A stretch of DNA of 64,000 bases, taken from Sordariomycetes sp. S80-01Y (taxonomy: Eukaryota; Ascomycota; Sordariomycetes). This document shows positions 1-12,139 of the stretch, one piece after another. The first letter of the stretch is position 1. The number at the start of each line of letters is the position of its first letter. The translations under genes were made by a program, and so were the position numbers. The stretch is from positions 1,488,001 to 1,552,000 of the forward strand of contig JAXQJY010000028.1 in the NCBI GenBank assembly GCA_037042185.1, read 5' to 3'. A model generated the notes under the pieces. That model saw only the letters and a list, made by a program, of their open reading frames with translations. It had not been told where the DNA came from and made no database searches.

Positions 1-2580
1 GCCACAAGAAACAGCTTCAGGAAGCAGCAGAAGTGTCGCCCGAGGAGCCCGACGAAGATCCCATAACAAGGGCGATGCGGGCTGCTGAGGCGCTCGACCG
101 CTCAACGGCAAATCTGCAACCATCGAACGAGCTGGATCTGACGCTGGGTGCGTCTAGGCCGCGCAGCTATAGCCTGCCCATGTACGGCTACTCAGATAAT
201 TTCGGCGATGCCGCACCCTTCTTTGTGTTTGGTGCGCGCAAGCGGGCAACGAGCGATGCCTCGATCGAGGAGGCTGTCGAGGATATGCCCCTACCACCCA
301 TGACGCCAAGGTTCGCTGTCACTCATTACGAGGACTGCAACCTCGACAAGCCAATTCTTACGGGATACACGGACCCTGAGCCATCACCAGCATGTACTGG
401 TGACACCTACGGTCCCACGTTCCTCCATTCGCCGCTTGTTGACGCCTTGCCAACGTCCCGCTCCGATGTCTTTGATATCCGCTCACCCAGCGACGTCACA
501 TTTGGTGAGGCGTCTCTGCTCGATATGAGGTCGACACCCACAAGCTCCAGGGGACCTGTGACGAGAGTCCGCTCTTTGGACAGGATTTACACACCGACCT
601 CCAAGATGCGGGACCTCTGCATTCCGCCGGATGTGGCAGAGGACGAAAACGACGTTCCCAAGCGACCACAATCTTGCCTCATGATCCGCAAAGACTCAGA
701 TACTTCGTCGGTCCCGACACCTATTGAGGGTCCTAGAACGATTCTCGTACGGTCGAAGCAGTCGAACGTGGTGAGTCTGAAATCAGTACCGGCTGGCAAG
801 AAGCGCAAGGGCAGGTCATCGTACGTCGATCGTGGAACGGATGCCGAAGCAATTGAGGAGAAAAAGGAGCCGTTTGCCCCTGTTCTTCCCATGACCGAAG
901 ACTTGGTTGTGTATCTCAAGGACGACGCCCCAGATGCTTTGCTCGACAACGCCATTAAGAGCTTCAGAGATGGCAGCTATCCGGTCTTGCCGAACTCGCC
1001 TGAGGGATCAGACACAGAAACTGTCACTGATCAACTTCCTACAACGCCAAAGTCACAGTCACAACAGGGTGGGGAGCGGGCAGCCAAGGCGGACGACAAG
1101 GATGAGCCTAAAGTGGCTTCACCCTCAACAGAGGTTGACGAGTATGATCCATTCGCTTACGTCCAAAATTCATGGCCACCGGTCAAGGTCGCTAGGAGCC
1201 ATTCCCAAACGAACAACTTCAAACCGCCGACACCAGAGAAGACGCCCGAGCCGTCCGTGGCCGAGAACAAGGACGACAAGTTCCACGAGTTTAAGTTCTC
1301 GGGTACCGCGACTGCAGTCGCTATCCAGAACTCACTTCGCTCCGTTCTCGAGGTGTACTTCCCCCCAGAGGCACAAGGCTATCGCCAATTCAACTTTGCC
1401 ATGTTGCCGGAGCTAGAGGGTCTCTGGAAGCCCATCTTTCGTGAAGCCGAGCCTGGCAGCCCAAGAACCGACAATCGAAGGATGGATCAAATACTAGCTA
1501 TTGGCTCCCAGAAGAGTGTTAAGAAGGAATACTCCTCCGCCATCGTTGGTCTGCTGGACAAGCTCGGCTGTAAGAGGAGTGGTATGAGCCGGAGTGGTAG
1601 GCTGGACTTCAGGTGAGGCTTGTCCAACCCCAACCGGGGCAAATCTAACAGTGTACAGGTATCTCCTCGCCAACGCCATGCAGGCTTTCACAGCCCAGCC
1701 ACTTAGCAACCAAACCGCGGACAACCCCTTCAACAACCCTTACCTTCTAGCAACACTCATCATTCCTCATCTCGAAACATACCTGGCACTCCACTCAGAG
1801 GTTAGGTACCTTCTGTTAGAGTACCCGCCAGAGCATCTTTCGACAATTCTCGCCTTGCAGAAGTTGGTCGGCGTTGACCTGATGAAGGTGGCTCAGATTG
1901 TCGATTCTAAGAACACCGACATCGGCCCCTTTACTCACCTCCGGGGAGCCTCAATCAACAGTCAGAGAGAGAAGCAAGGTCCACTGGGAAAGCCTATGGG
2001 ATCGAGCACGGCCGCAGACATTATCGTCTCCAAGGCCAACTTCCTTCTCACCTCGAGTGCGAGCGACGCTGAGATTGCGACCTTCATCGCTACCGTTCGC
2101 AAGATACTCATGGAGGTTTCGAAATTCTACAACCCCGAGGACCCTCCACAGCCGCCACCGCCTCCTAAAAAGCCGGCTTCGGTCTCAGGCTCCGTTAAGA
2201 ACAAACCCAAGCCCTTATCCGGCAACATCTCGGCCTTCCCCAAAACCAGCGGCCCTCTCAGCCCAACCGCTACTAGTCCTACAAACACCATCACGCCCTA
2301 CAGATCCCTCTCACCTCAACCCTCTACCCGTGCCGCCTCCATCGCTGAGACAGTGCGGACTTTCCGCACCGGGAGAACGGGCAAGAGCACCAAAAAGTCA
2401 AAGCGCAGACGCCCGCCGACTGCTGGGGATGACGGCCAAAGTGTGTTTACATACGATCCCAGCGCGGATAGCGATTACGACGACGAAGAGAGGAGGCTCA
2501 TGCCGATATTTCTTGCCAGACACCACAGGCGACCGAAGCCTAACAGCCGGAAGGCTTTGAAGTTTTTGGGTCTGGCTTGA
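1..2580 (+). CDS. Conserved fungal proline-rich protein, 5' truncated by window edge
   Basis: The reading frame is already open at base 3, so the true start lies upstream. The model is exons <1..1612 and 1659..2580, with a 46-nt GTGAGG...ACAG intron; splicing gives a continuous frame ending in TGA at 2578-2580. The N-terminal half is polar, Ser/Thr/Pro-rich and probably disordered. A folded helical segment spans the junction (about bases 1300-2130, with motifs such as YLLANAMQAF and LLLEYPPEHL). A proline run (PPQPPPPPKKP) and a basic tail (KSTKKSKRRRPP) follow. I recall similar proteins annotated loosely as 'gastric mucin-like' in Sordariomycetes, but that name says nothing about function. 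A cytoplasmic or cytoskeletal scaffold role is possible but unsupported. Confidence 0.85.
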
Positions 2581-3861
2581 TCGTTGACCTTTTAACCTTG
2601 GGTACTCAACACACCCCTCATAATACTGGATACGCTGGTTGCTATCTCCTATGAGACATGACTCGCCAAGCCATGGCATCTCTTGTTACATTTTGCCACT
2701 ATTTTTATTTGATTTTGTTCATCTGTGCTAAGATACGTGCGACCCGCTAGGGACACTGGGAAGCGATCGGGGAAGGGAAAGGGGTCAATTGGGGAGAAGC
2801 GTGGAAGGGTCACTATGTTTTCAATACCCAACGGCGAAGCAGGGACTTTTGCCTACTTCGAATTTGTCTTGTCACTGTTGCCTAGCTATAATTTGCGGCA
2901 GCTTGTCCACCCATATTTACCGTCAGGAAAAAGGGATTCACTTTGGAAAGCGGGTTATGTGATAATTCATTGAATTTACTCAATCACCGTCTTCCATTCA
3001 TTTATCTGTGCCGTTGCTTTCGCATGCTCTGCCCTGCGGTCAGTCATTTGTTGAGTGTTCAGTTACGCCGAGGCGGAGCAAACGAGGCTGTCGTAGCAAG
3101 AACCGCATTCAGCCTCGTAGCGACCAAGGGAGGCCTTGACTGTCTACGTAGCTCCCTGCCATGGTCTGCGCCAATGAGACAGAGGGATTGCGATAAAAAC
3201 CATCATCACAACTCTGGCGAGCGCGAGCCATCCACCTGGAGATCCCACGTGGAGGGTGAGCGAGGTTCATTTCAATGTGTGCTGTACTAGGCAAGGGAAG
3301 AATTCTGTAAAGAGCCATATGATTGCAGGCTTTACAGTGATGCGAGGCAATCTCATGGCTCGAGAGCACGCGCGAGGTGGAAAAACGGACCCGCGCGTTG
3401 GAGAGGAATGAAGAACATGGCTGAACAAATCTCAATTACCTGCGAAGAAGGGGAAAAGTCTGAAAGAAGAATTAAGTACACGCAAGAAGCAGCACGCAGA
3501 TGTCTCTCCTCCCAACCCTCGCACAATCTTCCTCCCCTCAGCGCGGCGGTCTCACTGCGTGTATGCCAGCCCTCTTCGAGGAAAATCTGCCCTTGGGTTC
3601 CCTCCCCATAGTGCCGACGTCGGTCCTGTTCAGTCATACCGGAGAGCGAAGAAAGAATCCAAGTGGACATGATTGGTTCTATATGTGGTGTTGAAAATAG
3701 GAAAGCAGGGAAACCACAAGAAGAAGGAGATTGAGTATCGTGACAACGTTAGAAGGCTCGGCCTCTCAAAATGCTTTGCCTCGCGTGGCGACCCTCTCTG
3801 CTCCTACCAGGACTCCTCGAACCCAGCTGTGCCGTTAAGAAACATGCCGTCGTGCAGCAGC
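2581..3861. other. Intergenic region between convergent genes
   Basis: This 1.28-kb stretch lies between the end of the proline-rich gene (+) and the end of ypt1 (-), so it should hold both 3' UTRs. Short open frames on both strands lack codon structure, splice partners or recognisable motifs. I see no gene, tRNA or repeat. Confidence 0.6.
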
Positions 3862-4811
3862 TTAGCAGCAGCTGTTATTGTTGTTGTTGCCGACGCCCTG
3901 GCCTTGGCCGACCTGCACGCTGGGCTTGGTGTTGTTAGCCGTTGTGGTACCCATGCGCTCCTTGATCTGGCGGGCCATGGTCAAGAAAGCCTGCTCGACA
4001 TTGCTGGCGTTCTTCGCAGAGGTCTCGAGGAAGGGGATGCCGAGGCTGTCGGCGAACTCCTGTGATGGATGTCAGTGACTGAATTGTCAGGCTTAGGCAG
4101 CAGCATGGATGGTAAATCTGGGACGTGCGTCCGCTTGGCCTAGGCTGAAGGAGGGGTCGTGCTGACCTTTGCGACCGTGTACTCGACCACCTTCTTGTCG
4201 GTCATATCGCTCTTGTTGCCGACGAGCAACTTGTTAACGCCTTCGGTGGCGTAACGGTCGATCTCTTGCAGCCATTGCTTGACGTTGTTGAAAGAGTCCA
4301 TGTCAGTGACATCGTAGACGACGCAGATGCCGTGGGCACCGCGGTAGTAGGACGAGGTGATGGTGCGGAAGCGCTCCTGGCCTGCGGTATCCCACTAATA
4401 ACGGTGGTTAGTTTCCTATCATGGCGGGGCGGTCGCGGTGTCCGACGTACGATCTGCAGCTTCACCGTCTTGCCATCGAGCTCGATAGTCCTGATTTTCT
4501 ATAATCGTTCAGCTTGAGTTTGTCGGGTAGATCAGAGGTCCGTACGAAATCGACACCGATCGTGGAGATGTAGGACTCGGTGTAGGTGTCGTCGGCGAAA
4601 CGCAGCAACAGACACGACTTTCCAACACCGGAGTCTCCGATGAGGAGGAGCTTGAAGAGGTAGTCGTATCTATCAGAAGGTCAGAGACGCGACGCAAAGC
4701 ATCCTTGGGATCCATGGAACTCTGTCACGAAAGTCAGCAAGGTGGGATTCCTATCAGGGGTCTCCATCGCAAAAGGAGACCGAGGCGCAAAGCGTACCAC
4801 TCGGGATTCAT
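3862..4811 (-). CDS. ypt1: Rab1-family small GTPase Ypt1
   Basis: The product is the Rab GTPase that controls ER-to-Golgi traffic and autophagy. Exons read complement(3862..4059, 4167..4394, 4451..4498, 4546..4669, 4801..4811) and give 202 residues. The P-loop GDSGVGKS sits at residues 15-22, switch I/effector region YISTIGVDF at 37-45, WDTAGQE opens the third long exon, and NKSD and ETSAK complete the guanine-binding motifs. A Gln/Gly/Asn-rich hypervariable tail ends in a double cysteine (SCC), the geranylgeranylation site. The first exon is only 11 nt (ATG plus MNP and two bases of E); the alternative donor three bases further on would create a stop. This is a core gene, not part of the accessory blocks. 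Confidence 0.97.
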
Positions 4812-5616
4812 GATGACGACAGTCGGTATGCGTGGGCGGGAAAAGTAATCGTTGAACGAAGGAAGCGGATACAGAACCGAGTGGCGGGGCGGTGCGAACG
4901 GCGTGGAAGGACGATGAGAGATGGGAAAATGGGCGTCGTGATGATGGAGGAGGCCAAGATGGACAGGCAGTACGTCAGGCAGGGCCCGCCAAAAGCCAGC
5001 CAGTGATGAGCGCGCCAGCTGACGAGCCAGTCACGTGCATGGCCCGGCACTGCCTCCTGACCACCTAACAGTCACCTGGGCTGGATGTTTGCCGATGCTC
5101 AATAGGGGACGCATTTGTTGTCTTAAGGCTGAAGCTTTTTTTAATGTATGTGATAGGGCCGCAATGAGGTCCTTTGCTACTCATGTTTGTGAATGTAGGA
5201 AAAGACCTGTTGCCTCTTGATAGGCAGTACCTTCGGTATCAGGTTGGGCCAATAGCACAGTCACATCGTGCAATCATAGACACATTCACGCGTTTTACAG
5301 AGGGTTTGTTTATCTGAAGCCAAGACTATGCAACGTGCACGTTATAGGCCCCCAGAGGCCATGCTATGTCAGACTTCTGCCAATCTGCGTGTGTGACAAC
5401 CCCACGGCCTGAGGCATCGGGCGAGTAGGCCTCTTGCGAAGCAACGTACCGTAGTCAAGCGAGCTGGACAAGTTGAGAGCCTTATCCAAACAAACCTGTG
5501 CCTGTTACAGGTGCCTTACGCCACGACCCTTTTGGCAAGACAACCCACGGGGGCACCCCGTTTAACTCAACAACATATATACGTAAATAAGCGCTACCAG
5601 GGAAAGCGATACCATT
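4812..5616. other. Intergenic: ypt1 promoter side
   Basis: This is the upstream region of ypt1 (reading leftwards) and the 5' flank of the tRNA. A CACGTG palindrome lies at 5032-5037, about 220 bp upstream of the ypt1 start, and could be a bHLH site. No coding sequence is supported. Confidence 0.5.
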
Positions 5617-5688
5617 GGTGCGCTGGCGCAATGGTAGCGCGTAGTCCTCCTAAGACTAAGGCTGAGGGTTCGAGTCCCTCGTGTACCG
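5617..5688 (+). tRNA. tRNA-Arg (anticodon CCT)
   Basis: A complete 72-nt cloverleaf can be folded by eye. The acceptor arm is GGTGCGC/GTGTACC with two G-T pairs. The D arm is GCGC...GCGC, the anticodon stem TAGTC/GACTA with loop CTCCTAA (anticodon CCT at 5649-5651), and the T arm GAGGG/CCCTC with loop TTCGAGT. It decodes AGG arginine codons. There is no intron. The discriminator base is G at 5688 and CCA is not encoded, as expected for a nuclear eukaryotic tRNA. Confidence 0.95.
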
Positions 5689-5692
5689 ACTC

Positions 5693-5697
5693 TTTTT
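5693..5697 (+). terminator. RNA polymerase III terminator
   Basis: A run of five T on the sense strand starts five bases after the mature tRNA 3' end, the usual Pol III stop signal. Confidence 0.8.
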
Positions 5698-6082
5698 ACC
5701 CATTTCTTTTCTTTTTGCGCCTTTTGACTTCTGTTTTGCGCTCACGCACGTAAAATATTAGCTCAAGGAAACGACAACATCCAAGCCGTACGCGGCGTAT
5801 ACGTCAAGAGGTTAAAATGTATCTATCTGTCAGCTTTAACATTCCTCTATGCGGTGGTCTAGGGTAGGATCAGCAGTGTGTCTCCATCACCGGGAGAGAC
5901 CGCAAGAGCAAGTATAACTTGGTGGCAACAGGCACCGGCCCCACTTTGACGCTCTAAGTTCGTCCCGAATGACGCCGTGCCTTGCGAATCCTCGCCCAAT
6001 TCAAGACCTCGACATTCCCACCAGACGCAACCTCGCAGCCAATTTATCCCATGTGTCTGCAAAAGTACGAGCCGCAATAGCC
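5698..6082. other. Intergenic: promoter of the next gene
   Basis: The sequence is AT-rich just after the tRNA. The downstream gene's frame is open from 5969, but the methionine chosen at 6083 has better context and begins a mitochondrial-type presequence. No separate gene is seen. Confidence 0.5.
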
Positions 6083-7031
6083 ATGGCAGCGCCGATGCGC
6101 ACTGTCCTTCGAAGCAGTGGCCGATCTCTGGTCATCTCGACGATATGCACCCCACGTCATCTGGCTGTCTTGAGCCCAGCAAAAGCTCAGGTCCAAGCAC
6201 GATCTGCCGCCATTGATGCCTATCCACCGCCAGACATCGAGCCGAGGGCGCAAAGTGGGCTGGCGGCACAGGATGGCTCATCCAAAAGTTCGAGAACTTT
6301 TTTCGATTCAACAGGCGTGTTATGGGTAGGGACTGGCGGCGACGAGCCTCCAGATCCGAACAAGGCCAAGTTGGGAAAAAGTGAGTTACATCAAGAGGAT
6401 CCTGACGCGAGAATGCCGATGCTAACACCCTCAAGCACTCAGAATATTACAAGAACGCCTGCCGACTCTCCTACAATCTCCACTGCCACAAGAGATCCTC
6501 GCACCTAACATCGCCCTTCACCTCTTTCCCTCGACACATCCACATCTACCGACGGTCTCCGGCCGAGTAGCCTACAACGCTGCCCTCTGGACATCCCCGA
6601 TAGCCTGGAACCGCGTGCCCATCATAGGCAATGTCAAGCTCGAGATCCTCGCCGAGCGCATGACATCCGAACCCCTGACCTTCCTCCCACGCCGCGCGGG
6701 CGCGATGCCCGAACAGCTCGTCGTGCGATGGTGCGAGAAGAGAAAGTCCAATACCGATCTCGAAGAAGCGACAAGTATAGCCAAGTCTCTGAGGCTGGGC
6801 AGGGGCGTGAATGCGAACAAGGCGTTCACAGGGCTCTTCATATTTGATTTTGACAAAGAGGGTCGGATATTAACCCATACGATCGAGACGGCGCAAGAGG
6901 ATGGAAATCGGGAGAAGGGTGTTGGAGCGAGGTTTGTTGGTTTGACGGATTGGTTGCTGGGCGGGATGAGGGACCCGGGTCCTGCGGGTGCCATCTGCTG
7001 TGAGAGACTCGACCGACGACGAAGATTATGA
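6083..7031 (+). CDS. Conserved fungal protein, probable mitochondrial
   Basis: Exons 6083..6380 and 6436..7031 are joined over a 55-nt GTGAGT...CAAG intron and give 297 residues. The next AG (6442) breaks the frame. The N-terminus MAAPMRTVLRSSGRS is rich in Arg/Ser with no acidic residue, as in mitochondrial presequences. Exon 2 is well ordered: LRILQERLPTLL, then HLFPSTHPHLPTVSGR, then VPIIGNVKLEILAERM, then a beta-rich stretch with LFIFDFDKEGRILTHTIE. I recognise this as a fungal single-copy family and think it may be the Mmu163 family (mitochondrial, induced in meiosis), but that is memory rather than proof. An in-frame start at 5969 would add 38 residues. Confidence 0.8.
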
Positions 7032-7497
7032 TACCCTATGAGAGCAAAGAACGGGATTGGCATGTTGGAATCCAAGAGGAAGGTCGGGAAATAATGGTGA
7101 GAGAGCCTGGTGCGTTTGTATGATTAGTCCTTGCCCGGGGCAGTGTAAGATGGCGACCCTTCGACTCCCCTTGTATCCTCGACGTCTACTTGAAGTAAGA
7201 CTTGTATTTATTACTACGAATGCTAAACCTAAGCTTCTGAAACGCTACTTGTTGACTCTGTTAATGAACTCGAGGCTATTAGATGGCCTATGATCGTTCT
7301 GCCCTTACCCGCAGTTTCTCCCGCTGGCAGTAGCTCCCTTGGGCACATCCCCTGACATGATGAGCATCTATAGGTAGCTTCCGCGCTTACACGACAAACC
7401 CCATTTCCCATTTCTTATTGCTACCCAATTTGAAGTTACTAAAGTTCATGTTTTTATCAACTCTCACCGCCTCAGACGGATCGGGCACGCCCTCATC
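7032..7497. other. Intergenic between tandem genes
   Basis: This 466-bp region should contain the 3' UTR of the preceding gene and the promoter of the F-box gene. It shows no coding features. Confidence 0.5.
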
Positions 7498-8628
7498 ATG
7501 CCGTCCCCCGAGTCCTCGACGGACGACGACTTTGGCTACCCGGACCTGCTGATCAGTCCAGGTGTCCGCGGCCATAGAGTTCCTCGTCTTCCCCAGCACT
7601 TAGCCATCGAAAGGCGTCTGATTCCTGCCGAACTCAACTGTGAGCAGAAAGACTTCATCAAGGCTGCCAGCCGCGACTCGTTTCGATACACCCGCCGCCC
7701 GAGGGACCCCTTTCATGAAGCTTTCCTTGCAGACTTGGAGGACGGATCTGGCGGCGACTCTGGAAATCTCGGAAAGCTACCTACCGAGCTTATGTTTTAC
7801 ATCATTGAAATGCTGGATCCCGCTTCGAGCTTGAGTTTCCGCCGTGCCAACCGAAGCGCCCGAAGATTAGTTGCGGGCGCGCTCCGCTACCGCGAGGTCA
7901 TCAAGTATGCTTTCGAGTTCTTCATATTACTCGTAAGGCAGGACTTTGGCCGATGGTACTCGCTGAGGGAGATTCACTGCCTCCTCCTTGAAGAATGTTG
8001 CCACTATTGCGACAGCTTTGCGATCCTGGTTTCTCTGCCAGTGTGGAAAAAGACGTGCATTCGCTGTCGACGGAAACCTTCAATGCATCGCCAGGTCATC
8101 TCCAGAGGCAGGGCTAGAAGCACTCTAAAAATAAGCATCAGACGTCTGAAGAAACTGGTGCCCTGGATCGAAGCCGGCTATCTTGAAGATCAAAACAGAC
8201 CCCTCGTCACCAGGAGCTCGGTCAAGAAGTTATTCAAGGCCATCCCACTGTCACGGCCGATTCAAGAGCTGAATCGACAACTCAAAGTCGCACCGAAGTA
8301 CCTGCCGAGAACCGAAGAGGTTCCCTTTATCAACAAGGCAGCCAACTGGCTCGATGACGGCATGGTCTGCCGGGGCTCCCGGTCACGATTCGCATTTCTG
8401 CTGACTCCGCCCGAAGAGCTGCGTCATGCGTGGCATATCTACAGTGCCACAGAGTTTCACGTACACGCGAGCTTCTGTCCATATGCACAAAGGCTGAAGT
8501 TCATTCTCGAGATTGCATCAGATACCCAAGAGACTGATGAAGGATGGGTTTTGCTCAATGGTCCGAGCGACGGAGGACATGAGGACCTTAGGCCTTGCGC
8601 GGTGCTGCCTCATACCAAGACTCTCTGA
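7498..8628 (+). CDS. F-box protein
   Basis: A single uninterrupted exon encodes 376 residues. An acidic leader of about 95 residues precedes a clear F-box at about residues 95-135 (LPTELMFYIIEMLDPASSLSFRRANRSAR), which would bind Skp1 in an SCF ubiquitin ligase. A cysteine-rich patch follows (ECCHYCD about residue 165 and CIRC about 185), possibly a small metal site. The C-terminal region is basic then mixed and matches no LRR or WD repeat I can see. Intronless F-box genes of this size are numerous in Pezizomycotina; the substrate cannot be guessed. Confidence 0.88.
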   Translation: MPSPESSTDDDFGYPDLLISPGVRGHRVPRLPQHLAIERRLIPAELNCEQKDFIKAASRDSFRYTRRPRDPFHEAFLADLEDGSGGDSGNLGKLPTELMFYIIEMLDPASSLSFRRANRSARRLVAGALRYREVIKYAFEFFILLVRQDFGRWYSLREIHCLLLEECCHYCDSFAILVSLPVWKKTCIRCRRKPSMHRQVISRGRARSTLKISIRRLKKLVPWIEAGYLEDQNRPLVTRSSVKKLFKAIPLSRPIQELNRQLKVAPKYLPRTEEVPFINKAANWLDDGMVCRGSRSRFAFLLTPPEELRHAWHIYSATEFHVHASFCPYAQRLKFILEIASDTQETDEGWVLLNGPSDGGHEDLRPCAVLPHTKTL

Positions 8629-9965
8629 GAGTACCTTGATATTCAGAAATGGACTGGTAATTAGATTTCTTTTGGAGCCTTTCAAACATGCGCAATCGTT
8701 GCCGCTACAATAGCAGTAGGAATGAGCACTGAGTACGCGAGTAGGAATCGAGGGACTGGGGAACCATCGACAAACACAACCTCGATCGATAACGTTTAGC
8801 GCTTTGGAGAAGTAGGAATACAGGTTTTAGAAGTCTAGTGCACGGAGGTTCCAGTAGTCTATCATGTGGCTCGTAATTCATGATGCGTTTTGACTCACAC
8901 TGAGTATTCAGTGGCGGCAAACGCCCCCATAAGGCCCAGAGCTCCCCTGAGCAGCCCCTTATTCGGAACCTGAAAGCAACATGCCTCTAGCTTCTGTGGT
9001 CAAGAGAAAGTTCTGGGCACTGATGAAAACAGAACGGCGGCATCTCGCGGCGTAAACCAGCCGCCTCTGATTCGAGTAATACGCGACAATATCACACGAT
9101 CAACCTCCCTCTCGAGACACATGCTTCAAGCCACCGGGAAGCCAGCCTAGGATCAAAAGCGTATCTTTTATAAATGGTGCGCAAAATTTGATTCGCTAGA
9201 TATGTTTGCAACATTATCCTCTATTCTCATACGCGCTCTGGGAGGACTTGCCAGGTTCCCTGTCGACGCTTGTCTCAACAATGAGCCTCTATAATGCCGT
9301 CAATTTGGGCAGAACAAGTGGTATTCTCAGCGATAAAATAGTTGCGTGTTGAATTAGAGCCCTCATTATTCGTCAATAGTCGAGCATCAGAATTCAGGCG
9401 CACGCTCTTCCAAATGGCAGCTCAGCGACAATTGCCCTTAGCCCACCATCCCTAGCTTTGATCGATGATTGAGCCGCTGATCCACTATTGAAGTCTTCTC
9501 ACCCTCTCTGTTCGGCCTATCGGAAGTCACTCAAGCAGGACGAGGCTGCTTTCAGTCAAGACCAGGGAGCTTACCCCTTTTTGGCCCAGGGGTCGGGCGC
9601 CCCACATAGTGGCGGCCATGTAGTTGAAGATGCCCAGCACTACACTTATAACCCTAAGGTGTAGCAATTATTCCAAAGCCAACTCAGGGTGTGAATATGC
9701 TCAAGACGCCTCGTTTAATTTTTTCCCTAGTTTCTTCCACCTCACAAGCTGGATAATTGGAGGCAATTGACCAAAGTAGCCCTCAATCTCATTCCCAGAT
9801 AGGCTCGGATGGTCAGCATGGCGCGGGGTTCAGTGGAGTCCCGATGTAGGAGCCCGGAAGCCTGCATCAGCTCATCTTACATCTCATTGTGATACTCCAA
9901 CAGCTCGGAAACATCGTGCGTTCTCTCCAAAATCAGACTGTGGTTCGTACCTCGCCTTGTGCAAT
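8629..9965. other. Intergenic region, nothing recognised
   Basis: These 1.34 kb hold only short, unordered open frames on either strand. I see no tRNA fold, repeat array or transposon terminus. Confidence 0.5.
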
Positions 9966-11194
9966 ATGAGCGCCACCAGCGGTGCGCGCAAAGAAGCCGA
10001 GGACTTCCTCGCCAATCCTCGCTTCCACTTGTCAGTCACCGTGAACGCAGGCGCCAAGCATGGCGATATCAATATCAGCTACGCAGATTATGGAAAGCAG
10101 CAGGTCTCATCCGAGGCGCAGGTACCGACTATTCTATTTACGCCCGGTATGTTCGGCTCGAGATACATCGGCGCGTACATGCACGTCTTTGCGGAGAAAC
10201 ACAATGTCAGAGTTCTTGTTCCTGACCGGTATGGGCCCTTCAATTTCATGAAACATCGCACAGAAACTCACATAGATGTAGCTTCGGCTTTGGCAAAACT
10301 CCCAACATCCCGCTTGAAGATCGCATCGACGCTTATGTTGCTGTTGTGCCTAAGTTCCTCGAGGCTCTCGGCGTGAAGCATGTCGCGTTGGCATCACACA
10401 GTGCGGGAACGTTCTATAATATGAATCTCCTATGGCACTGTCGACAGATTCTACATCCTGAATACCCAATGGCATTCTTCTACGGTAAGTGATTGGCTCA
10501 CTCGACATCCCCCTATCTGCTGACATTCACTCTAGCCCCGTTCGTGGATGGCGCTTGCTCCGAGGCTCCCTTGATTTCCGCCCTCCAGGGACTTCCCGTC
10601 TTCTCATTTGTAGCCTGGAACAAGCTCGCCAATTTCTTTGTCACAAAAGCGTCGGTGGTGACTGGCGCATCGGCCGGTCTCCTTACCAATCTTGCGAGAG
10701 CGCTCGTGCCGGGGAACAACGAGCCCTCCGAGGCTGAGAAGAACAGAGCCTTTATCGAAAGCAAATATGGACTCAAAAATGACGTCCAGGTCGAGCTCGA
10801 GAAGATTGTCGTGCAGGGAATGTTCGGCGAGGAGACTGTGGGCGCCAATCGAGAAGCGCTAATGTGTCTGAAGAAGGGCCCGAGTGGCCTCTGGGGCGAA
10901 GCAGACGACATGCGTCTCCTCGTGCGCAATATGGCCTCAAGGGAGAGGGATACCAAAGGTGTGAGGCAAGGAAAGCTCCGGGTTAAGATCTTCTTCGCAG
11001 AGTCTGATGTTATGACCGGCAAGAAGGGGCAGGACTACTTCCAGTCTTGCTGGATTGGTGAAGATGGCGACGAAAACCGCGAAGACTGCTTCGATATCAA
11101 AACGAAGACGATTGGGAAGAGCGATCACGATAGCGTTTTGACAAGCGCTGAGGCGTTGGAAGAGATGTTCCAAGCAGTTTCCGGGACCACGTGA
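9966..11194 (+). CDS. Alpha/beta hydrolase fold protein
   Basis: Three exons, 9966..10228, 10282..10484 and 10536..11194, yield 374 residues. The first intron (53 nt, GTATGG...GTAG) restores a conserved pattern: VLVPDR, then FGFGKTPNIPLEDRI, as in a family of fungal hydrolases. The nucleophile elbow is ALASHSAGTFYNM, so the Ser sits in an SHSAG box rather than classic GXSXG. A helical lid region follows (bases 10600-10900). The acid and base are likely Asp in IFFAESDVMTG and His in GKSDHDSVL near the end. The substrate is unknown: lipase, esterase or a tailoring enzyme are all possible. An alternative reading through the first intron would stop at 10376. Confidence 0.9.
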
Positions 11195-11354
11195 AAGATG
11201 ACTTCGGAGGACGGGACATCGAATGAAAGGAAAAACTGCATTGTAGAGTTTGATAAGGAAGAGAGTAATAGAGCTTCAGGCGATCCAAGCTTTGCAGGGA
11301 AAAAATAAGGAACATGCAACAGTATCCGCTGGTGGGTCGTATTCGACAGTTGAC

Positions 11355-12139
11355 TTATCGCCAAGCGGCCAAGCCTACCACCCCTCCGTACAGTTCGTAC
11401 AGCCATGGCTCCCTCACCAGAGTCGTGAAGGCCGTGCTAGCATCGCAGAACTCCCATTCCACCCACCGACCTACAGGACCCTCGAAGAGCTCACGATTTT
11501 GCCCCTCAACACCCATCTCGTCCAGACTCCCACTACAAAGATATATGAATGACTCGAAGAAGTCAAACAGCCTCAAGCGCCTCCTTCCCCAGGGGACTTC
11601 CATCATCTGATCAGTGTCATCGCCCTTTTCCGTGACTTCGCAAGCATACGAGACGACCTTAACCCAGAATTGCCACGCCGTTTTGCACCAACCTTCCGCG
11701 CGATCCACCAATTCCATCACCAAGAAGGATGGCCTCTCAAAGATGAAGGAACCTCGGGAGTTTCGCGCCCCGGCAAAACTCTTGCTGAAGCTGATCGCTA
11801 CCGTCTTAAGTCAGTTGTCAGTTCATGCAATGGAGGGTGAGCCCGTACCATCACAAAAGTCTCTCGAATTTCCAGAGCCAAGTCGCGCCCTTGTAACAAA
11901 GAAACTAATCTCGATTCGAAGCTGGGAGAGTATGATTGCTGTAGGAGACTGCCTTCCTCGAAGCCATTTATTCGTGTGTTTGACCGCGAGTGTGCGAAGG
12001 GAAGAATTGGCGCACCTGGTCGAACAGGGGGGCACACATGCAGTAGGCGACGTAGGCGTCGAAAGACAAGTAATAATCCCGGAATGGACATAATGAGGAG
12101 TGTCACCAAGCCTATGACGGCCTCGCTTGATAGCGCCAT
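11355..12139 (-). CDS. Hypothetical membrane-anchored protein
   Basis: Two open frames on the minus strand join into one: complement(11355..11804, 11849..12139), a 44-nt intron (GTACGG...CTTAAG with a CTGAC branch site) in phase 0, giving 246 residues. The N-terminus EAVIGLVTLLIMSIPGLLLVF is a clear transmembrane segment followed at once by RRLRR, so the rest is probably cytosolic. The second exon contains ARNSRGSFIFERPSFLVMELVD and an aromatic C-terminal part (REPWLYELYGGVV). I do not recognise the family. The gene is convergent with the hydrolase upstream on the plus strand. An extra intron inside exon 1 is possible, because the stretch after RRLRR looks less protein-like. Confidence 0.6.

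Noticed and set aside
1898-2560. 220-codon frame overlapping the first gene
   Set aside because: It is a +1 frame of the same exon, Ser/Pro/Arg-rich, as expected of an alternate-frame shadow.
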